Shown here one piece after another: positions 1 to 9,900 of a stretch of 10,394 nucleotides of DNA. A program made the position numbers and the translations under genes. The stretch comes from Parachlamydiaceae bacterium (lineage in GTDB: Bacteria > Chlamydiota > Chlamydiia > Chlamydiales > Parachlamydiaceae), in contig JACDDG010000050.1 in the NCBI GenBank assembly GCA_013817115.1, positions 1 through 10,394 on the forward strand, read 5' to 3'. The notes beneath the pieces were generated by a model, which saw only the letters and a program-made list of their open reading frames with translations, did no database searches and was not told where the DNA came from. Position 1 is the stretch's first letter, and each line of letters begins with the position of its first letter.

Positions 1-56
1 CTTAATCCCGGGGCTTTCTCTTTGCCAAAAACCAAAATTTGAACGCTCTTCGGTAT
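1..56 (+). repeat. Outer repeat arm, copy 1
   Basis: Runs from CTTAATCCC to CTTCGGTAT. Its reverse complement matches 545-600 at roughly 85% (including small gaps), with the longest exact block CGTTCAAATTTTGG. It is a direct, more diverged match to 645-702. It may continue left of the window. Confidence 0.85.
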
Positions 57-384
57 ATATCAAAAGTTTGCCAAACCGTAAAATATCGCCGATGCTGAAG
101 GGTTTTCAAATCAACAGGGCAATTATCCAGCTCGCAAATAATTCGTTTTTGTTGAATTCAAAATGCTAAAATAAACAATAAATTTTGTCAAAAAAAAGCT
201 TTCATTTCTTCAAATTTTAAAAAAAATTTTGAAGCGTCTTTGAAATTGGCGCAAAAATGTAGCACCCATTCTAATCATAATTTTAACGATTTTTTTTTAA
301 AAAAGTTAAGCAGCTAAAAAAATTTCATTAAAATCTTTTTGTAGACCATGTCTATTAAATTGTGGGTTTACTGACATCTATACC
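57..384. other. 328-base AT-rich segment between outer and inner left arms, no gene
   Basis: This segment has no counterpart between the matching right arms and so looks inserted, or alternatively deleted from the right. Positions 57-150 have a more mixed composition, and from 150 on it is very AT-rich with long A and T runs. No open frame of note is seen on either strand, and the ends are not inverted repeats of one another. TATA occurs near both junctions (54-57 and 379-382), too short to count as a target duplication. Confidence 0.5.
208..234. terminator. Weak AT-rich hairpin, possible terminator
   Basis: CTTCAAATTTT (208-218) pairs with AAAATTTTGAAG (about 223-234) with one bulged base and a short A loop. 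It has few G-C pairs, so it would be a weak terminator for a gene entering from the left. No such gene is visible in the window. Confidence 0.2.
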
Positions 385-433
385 CAGACCACATGATCCC
401 TATGCGCAGGCGCAGGATTCCAAATGAGACCAA
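385..433 (+). repeat. Inner repeat arm, left
   Basis: Begins CAGACCACATGATCCC and ends CAAATGAGACCAA. It pairs with 496-544 in inverted orientation at 46 of 49 positions. The mismatches fall in the middle (GCGCAGGCG against GCGTAGACG) and near the end (ATTCC against ATTTC). Confidence 0.9.
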
Positions 434-495
434 TCTTCCGCGCTCAGCTCCTCGGCAATAGCTTAGGCTATTACCTCGTCGCTAATCGCAGCATC

Positions 496-544
496 TTGGT
501 CTCATTTGAAATCCTGCGTCTACGCATAGGGATCATGTGGTCTG
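496..544 (-). repeat. Inner repeat arm, right
   Basis: Inverted partner of 385-433, running TTGGTCTCATTTG to CATGTGGTCTG. It joins copy 2 of the outer arm at 544|545 with no spacer. With the 62-base loop 434-495 it would form a very stable hairpin in RNA or single-stranded DNA. Confidence 0.9.
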
Positions 545-600
545 ATACCGAAGAACGTTCAAATTTTGGATTTTTGGCTTTGAGAAATCCCGGGATTAAG
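545..600 (-). repeat. Outer repeat arm, copy 2 (inverted)
   Basis: ATACCGAAGAACG to CCCGGGATTAAG, inverted relative to the copies at 1-56 and 645-702. It directly follows the inner arm ending at 544, and its end runs into the 16-base palindromic core of the hairpin centred near 622. Confidence 0.85.
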
Positions 601-650
601 CGATCAAAAAACGACCCAATATTATATGGGGCCATTTTTGATCGCTTAAT
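595..650. repeat. Perfect 16-base palindromic stem within a 158-base near-palindrome
   Basis: ATTAAGCGATCAAAAA (595-610) is exactly complementary to 635-650 around a 24-base loop. The symmetry continues outward imperfectly through outer arms 2 and 3 (545-702). Transcribed on either strand it would form a strong hairpin and could act as a bidirectional terminator, although a following T-run is missing outside the stem. Confidence 0.8.
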
Positions 651-702
651 CGCAGGAGCTTTCTCTTAGCCAAACAACCAAAATCGGAACGCTCTTCGGT
701 AT
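645..702 (+). repeat. Outer repeat arm, copy 3
   Basis: CTTAATCGCAGG to CTTCGGTAT, in the orientation of copy 1. It carries a two-base difference in the middle (ATCGGAACG against ATTTGAACG) and small indels. Unlike the other copies it is not followed by the inner arm (CAGACCACATG), so it is a solo or truncated arm. Confidence 0.8.
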
Positions 703-751
703 GAGCTTTTTTGCCTTTTGTCAATTTTAAAAGAAGGTGAGGATTAGTGAC

Positions 752-781
752 TTGAAATACAATATAGATAATTGATATTAT
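752..781 (+). promoter_or_regulatory. Candidate sigma70-type promoter for the giant gene
   Basis: TTGAAA (752-757) and TATTAT (776-781) each match five of six consensus bases, with an 18-base spacer. Transcription would start near 788, leaving a leader of about 135 bases. The region is so AT-rich that chance matches are expected. It lies downstream of all repeat arms, which is where a promoter for the gene should be. Confidence 0.25.
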
Positions 782-915
782 TAAAACCATAAACAGGCAA
801 TAAATTTTATTTATTGAATTTAATTTAATAATACAATATTCACTAACTAATCTACTCAAAAAAACTTATCACTCTTGATCTTAATTTAGAATTCTGCAAT
901 AATTCATAACATAAT

Positions 916-919
916 AAGG
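916..919 (+). promoter_or_regulatory. Ribosome binding site of the giant gene
   Basis: AAGG (followed by T) lies 6 bases before ATG 926, in otherwise A/T-only surroundings. It is a good match to the core of the Shine-Dalgarno consensus and fixes the start codon. Confidence 0.6.
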
Positions 920-925
920 TTCATA

Positions 926-3900
926 ATGAATAATATAGATAATTTTAATAAAATCGCTTCAATTTTAAAAACTCAGCATTGCGAGTCTTTAGATCGAAAA
1001 ATTATGCATGATTACACTCCACGCCTGTGGGGAGAAACTTTTGTTAATCGCTCTTCCTTTGAAGGAAGAATTATTTGCTTCATTCGCGGGTCAATGTCAA
1101 TTGATAATTCTCAGAAAAAGTGGAAACATATTTTTCGTAATATGTTCATTCCAGAAACAAATTCTTTAATTAATAGTTTTTCAGAAAAAGAAAAAAATGA
1201 AATTTTTAAATTAAAATACACTTATTTAAAAAAAAATAAAAATCTGAAAGATAATTTTAAAAAATCGTTTTCACCTTCAAATCCACAAAAAAATGCAAAT
1301 ATAGGCGAAAACTCTATTCCGTTACACTGGTCAAAAGATGCTGCACAACTGAAGCTTATCTCTTTACTGGCGACTTGGTCTTCAAAACACACCTCATCTG
1401 ATACACAAATTGTAGAGGCGCTTTTTGGCCTTAATAATCACGAGGATATTTATAATCCAATATTTTTAGAAAAATTTACTTCACATGTAAATAGAGCCCT
1501 TTCTAATCAATTATCTAATGATTTATTAGTATGTCCATTAGTTTGTAATTTAATAAATCATGCAATATGGACTGAACAAAAATTTCAAACGGTTATCGAA
1601 TCTGGACATTCTCAAAGCTTTTCCGATGCAAATTTGGAATTAAAAAAATTATCTTCCAAAACAGCAGACTCCATAAAAAAACTTAAGCTTCAAGATAAAA
1701 CTCTTATTTTCGGCGGAATTCTAGCACGTGCCCCAAAGATCAACCTTTTCGAATCTAGTCACGATTCTGTATATCAAAATCTTCAAAATCTCTTAAATGA
1801 AGAGCCCAACAACAATAAAATTGTTAAATTTCTTGAGGAAATTTTACAACAAATTCAACCCTCCTTTGAAAATCGAGAACCAATAATTCCAAAAGAAGTA
1901 GCTACAAAAATTAGCAAAATTTTAGAAGACGGGTTTCTCAGCTTTATTTTTCCAAACCTAAATAAATCACTTATAAACTCTGAACAAAATTTTTCGCAAA
2001 AAATACTGCTGGCGATCCCGGAACTTGTGCGCCATGGAACGAATGCGACTCTTTCTTTTGCAGAAAAGAAAATCATTGAAGGGACTACAGAAAAATTTTC
2101 TAAAACTATTAGCAAAGAACTATGTCTTGAAATTGTAAAAAAAGCATCTGAGGGAAATCTCAAACAGCTGTTAAAAGACAAGATTGGTCCCTCTGTCAAA
2201 GAACACTTATCCGAAATGCGCACAATCCTCATATCAAGTTTAAACTCTTTAGGGGAAATCTTACCGACTGCTGCAACAGAACTTATTAGTGCTTTAAATT
2301 ATGGTGAATTAGGGAGTCCAGAATCTCCATTATGGCTAGAGGTATCATGTCAGCAGAATGGAAAGTACTCGTTATCCGTTTATGCAACAGGGCATGCTGC
2401 AGCATTTCAAGGCGCTGTACCTTTAATGTATCAAGATTTAACCATAAATCAGCTTGATACTGACTTTTTCATGCGATTTTTTACTTATCGTGCTTGGCCA
2501 AAATGGGATGCCAAAATTCAATACAGTCTTAAAGATATTCACCAAGAGCTTTTTGCATCATTGAATACGAAGCCTTCCTCAACTGAGGGACAACTGCAAA
2601 ATTTAAGCAATGAAATTCAAAAAACTTCCGGAGCTTGGGGCCTTTGCAAGGCTTTAATTTGCTCACATCACACCTTTAAATCCACCAAAGATAGAGAATA
2701 CTTTTTCTATAATTGGAAAAAAAACGCTCTTATTGATACATGGATGCAACTTCAAAGCTCACCGAACTTCAAGAACAATTTAAATCAGCACAAATCATTA
2801 CAAACGGCTTCTGAAAATCTGGCAGAAGAAGCCGTAACCCTTTTTGATCAGGGTGTTATCGACATTAATGAATACAAATCTATCTTTGCGACGACGTGGG
2901 AGATTAACGAAACGTTCAATGGTGCAAATTTAGCAAAACCGTCGCGTAAGAAAACAAGTGTTATTCCTCCAGAAATTGTTGACAAACTGCAAGGATTTTT
3001 TGGGCATATCCCCGCTAAGAATTCTTTTTTGGCGAGAAAATTGATCATCGATATCTTAGGTACTAAGGTTGAACCTGTCCTAGATGAAATTTTTGAAGAT
3101 TTTCATGCTGCTTCACCAATTCCCACTGCTTCTTCTCCTATTTCTCAAAAATTAGCTCCCCCTACAAAAGAAACACGCTTTGAGACCTTTAAACGATTAG
3201 GAAGAAAATTTACTAATATCTTTTTGGATGCAACGATAGGCATAAATCTAAATGATTTATCTGCTCCGACAGCCTACACGTACTTAAAAACGGCTTTCAC
3301 CGTTGCGCGCATCACTTATTCGATTTTCTTTACTCCACATGCATTAGCAGTTAACCTTCAATGGGCTATTGTAACTATTGCAGGAAAGGCTTTAGTCGCT
3401 CTTGTTGAAACCTGCTTTCCAGCACAAGTCTCTTTCGTAAGAGGAAAACTTAATCATGTGTACAAGCAGTTGGAAGAATGGAGATTACGTTTAATCGCCT
3501 ACGCTACAGCGCGTCTTTTGCTGAACGATAAGCAACGCAAAGACTTTACAGATCTCATTACAAGCTGGCAATCGTTATTATCAAATGAAGGAAAACTTTC
3601 CTTTGAGCTACCAGAGCCTTCTCTGCCTCCATTAAAAACTCATTCATTTAAGAAATTTACACCGGAGATTTCCGTTCCCGCTGATGATATTAACATTTAT
3701 CCTCATAAATTTATTTCTGTAGAACCACCTCCGAACATTACAACTGAAAACTGCCTTCAATTTATAAATTACAGCCTCGCACAGGCTGCGGAATTAGTGC
3801 CGGATAAGAAAGAACTCTTCGATTATTTTGGAAAGGCTCAACAGAATATTTCCTCTAATTCTGAGAAAAAAATTTTTAATACAGTTGCTGCAGCCACTTA

Positions 3901-6900
3901 CTGTAATGATCAAATTAAAGCTTTGCCTGTTCCTCTCCCTGACAATCAACAGGACTGCTGGTCTCAAGTTAACGACCCTCATCTTCACCTTGAGCAAATG
4001 TGTTCTCTCACACTAAAACTCTATTCCTATACGCAAAATGCCAAAATCAATAATGAACTACAAAATCAAATAATCATCAGTCTTTATAAAGCCTATGCGA
4101 TCATCGATAAGTTGGCCCGTCGCTGCCCGGAAGCTGATCTTGAAGGGTATAAGGTTAATCCTTGGGCATTAGCTTTGCTCAAGAAAAATGCCTTCTTCCG
4201 CATTGTAGATTCAGAGGTTCAAAAACAATTTGCCCAAGTCTGCGCTTATTTCGGAATAGACTTTCGAAAAGATTATAGTGATGCTGAAATTGCAGATTTA
4301 TCTTACAATTCCCTGTTTTATGAAAATGACTCCAATTCTTTTTACAGCGAAAGTAGTGATAACGCAGCCTACTCCTTAAAGACTTTACAAGAAAAAATTG
4401 GCCTTAATTCTAGAACTGCTCAAGCTCTAAGTCCTGCAGAAAGGCGTTACTACACTGGTCTTCTTTTAAAACCTGAAATTCAACAAAAATTGGAAGAGCT
4501 TGGTATTGCCCAAAATGCTTCTTTTGCTAGTAAGCTCGGGATGCTTTATGCCGATGGAAATTGCTCCCCAGACGGAAACAAAGCTTCTTCGTTAAAAATT
4601 CTTCCTCGCAGCTTTTCACTGTTAAGATTAACAAATTTTTTAGCTAATAACTTTGTTGAAAGCATTGAATTTGACAGTGCAACCCAAAAAACACTTCGAA
4701 ATCAAACCTCTATAAAGGATATCGATAGCTTCTCCCCTGCCACTTACATCGAAGAAGATAGTTCCTTAAGAACGAACCTAAGCTATTGGACCTCTGGAAA
4801 ATTGTTTGAATGGACCACAGGAAGATTATTTGAGAAGCAATCGACTTACCTTCCTTTTAGATATTTGCCAGGTTGCCATACGACTGTTAAAAAGTTAAAA
4901 ATTGGAAATGCAACCAAAAGAGATAAACTAGCCCCTGTAGAAAATACGGATATATTTTCGCTAAATCTTCTCAATAATAGATCAAAACATTTTATTCATA
5001 GACTTTATGATGCTAAATCGCCAGATTCTGACCAAAATACTTTTTGCCAAATCATCACCAACTACTTGCATCAACGCAATCGTGAACAGAATGAGATTAT
5101 TAATAATACGTCTGGATTCAATAACCAAAGGCAAACAGAAGAAACTTGGCTATTTTCCAAACCGAATGATTTGAAGGGCACTAATATGCTTGAAAATCTT
5201 TCCAAGAATGAACGTGCAGCTATCGAAATGATCTGGAGCGACGAAGCTGATCAGGCCGTAAGGACGCTAGCCTTTTTTAGCCAACGTATTGAAGAATTAT
5301 ACACAACTGAATTTTTTATGCTCTTTGAGATTTTGCTTCTTCGCAGCGATGTGTTAGAACAACAGCTGAAAACGGATCCTATGTTTGCAAAAATCTTAGG
5401 TAATTTTTTTAAAATCGCCTTAGCGCATTATGCAGCGGAAAAGTACCGTGATCGGGCTCTTAACTTCATTGAAATCGGCATTTATGCACTCTCTAAGGCC
5501 CGCACGTTTAATCCATGTGCAGATAAATATTTTCCCAATTTTCCTGAAGCTCTTTTAAAAATTTCCATATCTGTTAACGAATCTGCGATTTCAGGCAAAA
5601 TGCTCCGATTAATGCATGCTTTCTATTCTTTTGTAGATCCATCGATGGTATCGCTAGAGGATAAAAAAAGAGCATGTCATCATTTTTGTCAAATTACAGC
5701 TAGGGCCAGATCTCATCACAAAGGAGTTTCTTCCTCTTTAGCCATGGGGAATTTTAAATGGATTTTAACGATAGCAAAAACTTTAAACGAAAACCCGGAA
5801 ATCCGTAATGAAGTGCTGAACGCACTCGCTAAAGAATTAAATATTCTTCCTAATGGAAAAGAGGTTTCTTGGAATGGTGAATATCCTCACTTTTCATCCG
5901 GACTTATGTCTTTGGGGATCGATCTGCAAAATGGGCTGAGTTATACTCAAGAAAGAGAAGATTTAAAAGATCAAATTATTACAGAGCTTAAAAAAGTCTA
6001 TGGCAACAGCCAGTTCGAAGTTTATTTTCGAAATGGACAATACCATGTAAAAACGGAAAAACCTTTTATCGGAAATACCGATGATTTACTCATTATAACT
6101 ATTGAACAAACTGTTATAGATGGTAAACATCAATTACAATTTCGCAAAATTCACAAAAATATCATTTATCGTTGGGTAGAATTCTCAACTCAACCTCCTT
6201 ATACGGCTACTGACAACTCTAAAACTAAGTCTCTTTGGCTTGAAGAGAAACAAACCGGAAAAATTCGACAACTTCTCACTTTGCATAATGGAGTATTTGA
6301 AAATATTCAGTCGGTCGAAAAACAAGCCAAAGGGGCCTATACTTTTCTAACGCCTGAAGCTGTTTTAGACAAAACCAACGGAGTTAAAGTAGACCTCACT
6401 CGGAATGCATATGGGCTTGGGTTATTAGCCTGGTTCCAACCCTTATCTGCAATTCAAGCTTTTCGTTCTATACTTCCTCCTTACAACTTAAATCGGATTG
6501 AATTTTCAAATCTTGACCTCATCTTCACCATGGAAAATATCGGTAGCGAGAAGAGAGGAATGTGTTCTAGGCAAATCCCCGGTTTTTACATTGCCGAAGA
6601 ACAAAGACCTGCTGAGAAGAAGCCTGTCCTCAATAATTTCGCCAGCTATCTTCTTTTAGAAAATCAACAGAAGCAAAATAAAATTATTCTATCATCAGAC
6701 AACTTAAAAACGGCTTTAGCATCATGGTTGTTAAAAAAAGCTGGAAATGTTAGCAGTTCACGCTTTTTAGATAAATCTTTAGCTCCTTTAGTTGACACCT
6801 TCTTGCCGACAAAAGAAAAAACTCATTCCTATTTTGTCTACGGAATAGACGAAGCGGGTCGCTTGACGAGCGAAGATCCAACTGCATTTCTACATTTATT

Positions 6901-9900
6901 ACTCTATTGCCTAGCCCAAGAAGAATTGACAGATGCCTGCCATTATCTAACACTCTTTGAGGGATGTGGTAAGCGTATGAAATATGCTGCCGAGATATCA
7001 GCCTTAATTCAATCAATTGAAATCGCCGCGATGCTATTCAACGACCCCTCTCTAGGACGTATCGCTTTACGGTTATGTGCTATTAAAGAAGAAAATCGAT
7101 TGATCCAGAACGTATCTCAAAAGGGCAATGAAGGTTCAAGTGAAAAATTTATAACATGGCTTTCATTACAAGTTAACATGCACAGATACCTAGATAAGCG
7201 GAACACTCTCCCTCACTTACCCATCGATGAATATCAGGAACTTTTTATTCTGTACGCTATGGCAAGAAAAGGAAAAGAATTCGCTTTAGATTTTAAAAAC
7301 AATCAATCTGCTGAATTCGCAACGTTATTTGAAACAATTGGAGCAGATTACCTGGCTGAAAATTTTTTAATGCTTCCGGAAATGGCATCTAGATATACGC
7401 ATTTAAAGAATAAATATAGTATGGATGGCGATATTAAACCAAGTTTTTCAACAATTGTATCAGAAATTGTGAAGGAAAACCTAATAAATATTCAAAATCT
7501 TACCCATTCACCTAAAACAACTGACGGATCCATCACAACAGAAATACAGTCAGGACTTAAAGAACATGCCATACAAAAATTGATTAACCTCCTCCCGATC
7601 AACTCAAAAAAATTGCTTAAGTCAGTCTTTCAAAAATATTCACTCTCTTTAACTTTAAAATATTTATTTACAGATTTTCGAGAGACTAATGCGAAAACCT
7701 TCTCTAATTTCGTGTCCGATTATGGTTTAGCTTTTAATAAAAAAACAACTACTGATCAAATAGGTTGTGATAATTTTGCTGATCAAGCAAAAGAATTTAA
7801 AAACAAGCTTCGCAAAGATTGCAATTCAAAAAGATTACACGACACTATTTATGCTGAATCAGAATTCCTGCTTTTGGTTTCTAATTCCAAATTAAGAAGA
7901 TTCTTTCCCGATCCGGAAATTATTAAATCTATCCTTGAGCAATATCAATCCAACCTTGAGGAATTAGAAAGAATTCGAGGAAAGACAGATTTAAATAACA
8001 TTTCGTTGTCAGGGATAAATGGGGACTTACAAGCGTTCGAGCAAAAAAAAAGTCATCTTCAAAGGCAATTCGAACAATTGATGCACTCGGGTCGCTATAA
8101 TGCCCTCGCTGAAGAACTTTCATCGAAATGGGAAGAGCTACCTATACACTTTTCAGAACTTTCTTTTGACAAACTTAGCTCACATTTTTTCACCTACTAC
8201 CAATTAGCCATAGGAATTCCTCCAATAAAATACTGCGTAGGTACTGATAAACATGATAAATTTTTATCTAAGGCCAGCGCCTTTAAAAAATCATTGCGAT
8301 TAGTGCACGGAAAAGATGCGGGTGAGAAGCAGCTTCTCGAAATACTTCAGCGAGCTAGCTCACCAAACTTTATTTCTGTATTTCCTAACCCACACGATTT
8401 TGAAGTTAATATACAGGAATTAATTGCGAACTTAGAAAATAATGTGCCTACTGAACAAAATAATCCTGTGGGCGATAAAGTACATTCTGAAAAAAATTCT
8501 TTCATCTCATCTTTACAAAAAGCCTGTTTAACCGAAAAAGCTCTAACATCTTTTAAAGACTACGTTTTTTCGTACGCTAAGAATCAAGCACAATCATTGC
8601 TTGTAACAAACGGGATTTCATGTGCATCGGCACTGGCCGGATTAGCCATTCCTGCACCAATAAAATTTGCTTTGAAATTTGGCCCCCTAGCTTATAAAGG
8701 GTATCAGGCTTATGACGCTATAACAAAAAAATATAATCTGATCGAAAAAAAACGTGCTTTAGCTTCTGCTGAAAGACAAGCTTTGGTAGAGAAAAATAAT
8801 CAAGCAGAAGTGCCCTTAACATCAGTTTATCTTAAGCAACTAAGCTCGGACGATGCCAAGTTTGCACTACCCTGCCAACACCTCTTAAATAAGCATTTTA
8901 AAAAGCCTTCAGCTGATTTAATACCAATTGAACCTATTTTGCCCTTTGACTGCCCATCCGATAATCCGATCGTAAAAAAAGCCTTTGAGCGTTTAAATGA
9001 GAGCCTAGTTGACTTCTATGCGCGCCCTCAAGCTGAAAAACTCTCTGAAGAATTAAATAGCTTAGAGAATTTTTATCAACTTAATTGCGAATTAGAGCAC
9101 TTAAGAAACCAGCTACAAAGCATTCTTGAAAAAAACAAAAGAAAACTATTATTAATAGGCAAAAGAAAGCCCACGTTAGAAACCCGTCCTGATGATGTTG
9201 TCATCACTTCTCGTATAAAAGAAAGCAGTTTTAAAAAAGCCCAGACAAATTTCTCATTAGAGATCGATGCAACATTTAGCCGACTAGTCAAAGCTTTTGT
9301 AGATGACAGTAATACTGAACTTATGCGTCTTGCATCTATTGACAACTCTCAATTGCCACAACTTAAACTTAAACTCTATCGCTATTTATTAAGAGCAACT
9401 CGCCTGCAACACATTGAACGTGCACTAGCAATCCAAAAAAAAATCAATCCAAACATTTTTGACGACCCTGAAAACAAAATTCGAATAAGGCAATTGAGCT
9501 TTGAGCTTGGACGGAAACGAGCCTACCCATTTTCAGATGCATTGCCATCAAGGCTTATGCGTGGTTACCTAGCTTTCGAATATGGCTCAGGCATGATGTT
9601 ATGGGACCGACAAGTAAATCAATTGCAAAATATGTTATTGGGAAATCACTCACGTGCTCTTTTAGAGCTCATTATGGGAAGTGGAAAAACTGTTTTTGGA
9701 ACTCCGATGATCAGTTTTTTCGGATCTAATGGCAAACAAGTGATTGCCAATTTCTTTCCCGAAGCATTGGCTTCAGAAAACATTAAAGATCTCAGTAAAC
9801 GCTCGCATAATTTTTTTGGTCAAACAGCGAATGCATTTAAAATCAGTCGTGGTCAACCACTGACTGAAGAGAATCTATGGGGACTTCAGAGCCTGCTGAT

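Larger units (their letters stand above)
1..600. mobile_element. MITE-like palindromic element with an interrupted left arm (inferred)
   Basis: The outer ends are inverted copies: 1-56 begins CTTAATCCCGGGG and 545-600 ends CCCGGGATTAAG. An inner inverted pair (385-433, 496-544) abuts the right outer arm exactly, giving a continuous right arm of 105 bases. The centre (434-495) carries a small hairpin (457-462/467-472). The left arm is the same 105 bases split by 57-384. There is no transposase, so any movement would need one supplied from elsewhere. The left edge coincides with the window start, so the element may extend further. A target-site duplication cannot be checked. Confidence 0.4.
703..925. 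other. AT-rich leader region without a gene
   Basis: No credible reading frame is seen. A 10-base direct repeat (AATACAATAT) occurs at 756-765 and 830-839, and a 7-base inverted pair (TTAGTGA 744-750, TCACTAA 840-846) brackets much of the region. These could be an operator, or chance in AT-rich DNA. Otherwise it holds only the promoter candidate and ribosome binding site. Confidence 0.5.

Noticed and set aside
1..155. Minus-strand stretch that reads like a protein tail (CELDNCPVDLKTLQHRRY ...)
   Set aside because: Open for only about 50 codons between stops, with no start codon or ribosome binding site, and it merges into repeat copy 1. It could be a gene remnant but there is no support.
424..669. 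Plus-strand frame of 81 codons across the repeats
   Set aside because: It is made entirely of inverted-repeat arms, has no ribosome binding site, and its protein has no recognisable domain.
814..842. Second promoter candidate (TTGAAT, 17 bases, TATTCA)
   Set aside because: The -10 match is only three of six bases, weaker than the candidate at 752-781 in equally AT-rich DNA.
596..859. Minus-strand frame of 87 codons
   Set aside because: Half lies in repeat copy 3 and the rest in AT-rich leader DNA that should hold the promoter of the giant gene; there is no ribosome binding site or recognisable similarity.
1..925. CRISPR array or tRNA in the repeat region
   Set aside because: The repeats are few, inverted and unevenly spaced, with no regular spacers, and none of the hairpins forms a tRNA cloverleaf.
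1855..2232. Minus-strand frame of 125 codons inside the giant gene
   Set aside because: Antisense shadow: the plus frame is continuous here and gives ordinary protein sequence, while the minus product is Ser/Phe-rich as expected from complementing Lys/Glu codons.
9076..9345. Minus-strand frame of 89 codons near the ATPase region
   Set aside because: Antisense shadow of the coiled-coil stretch, with no start signal and no domain.
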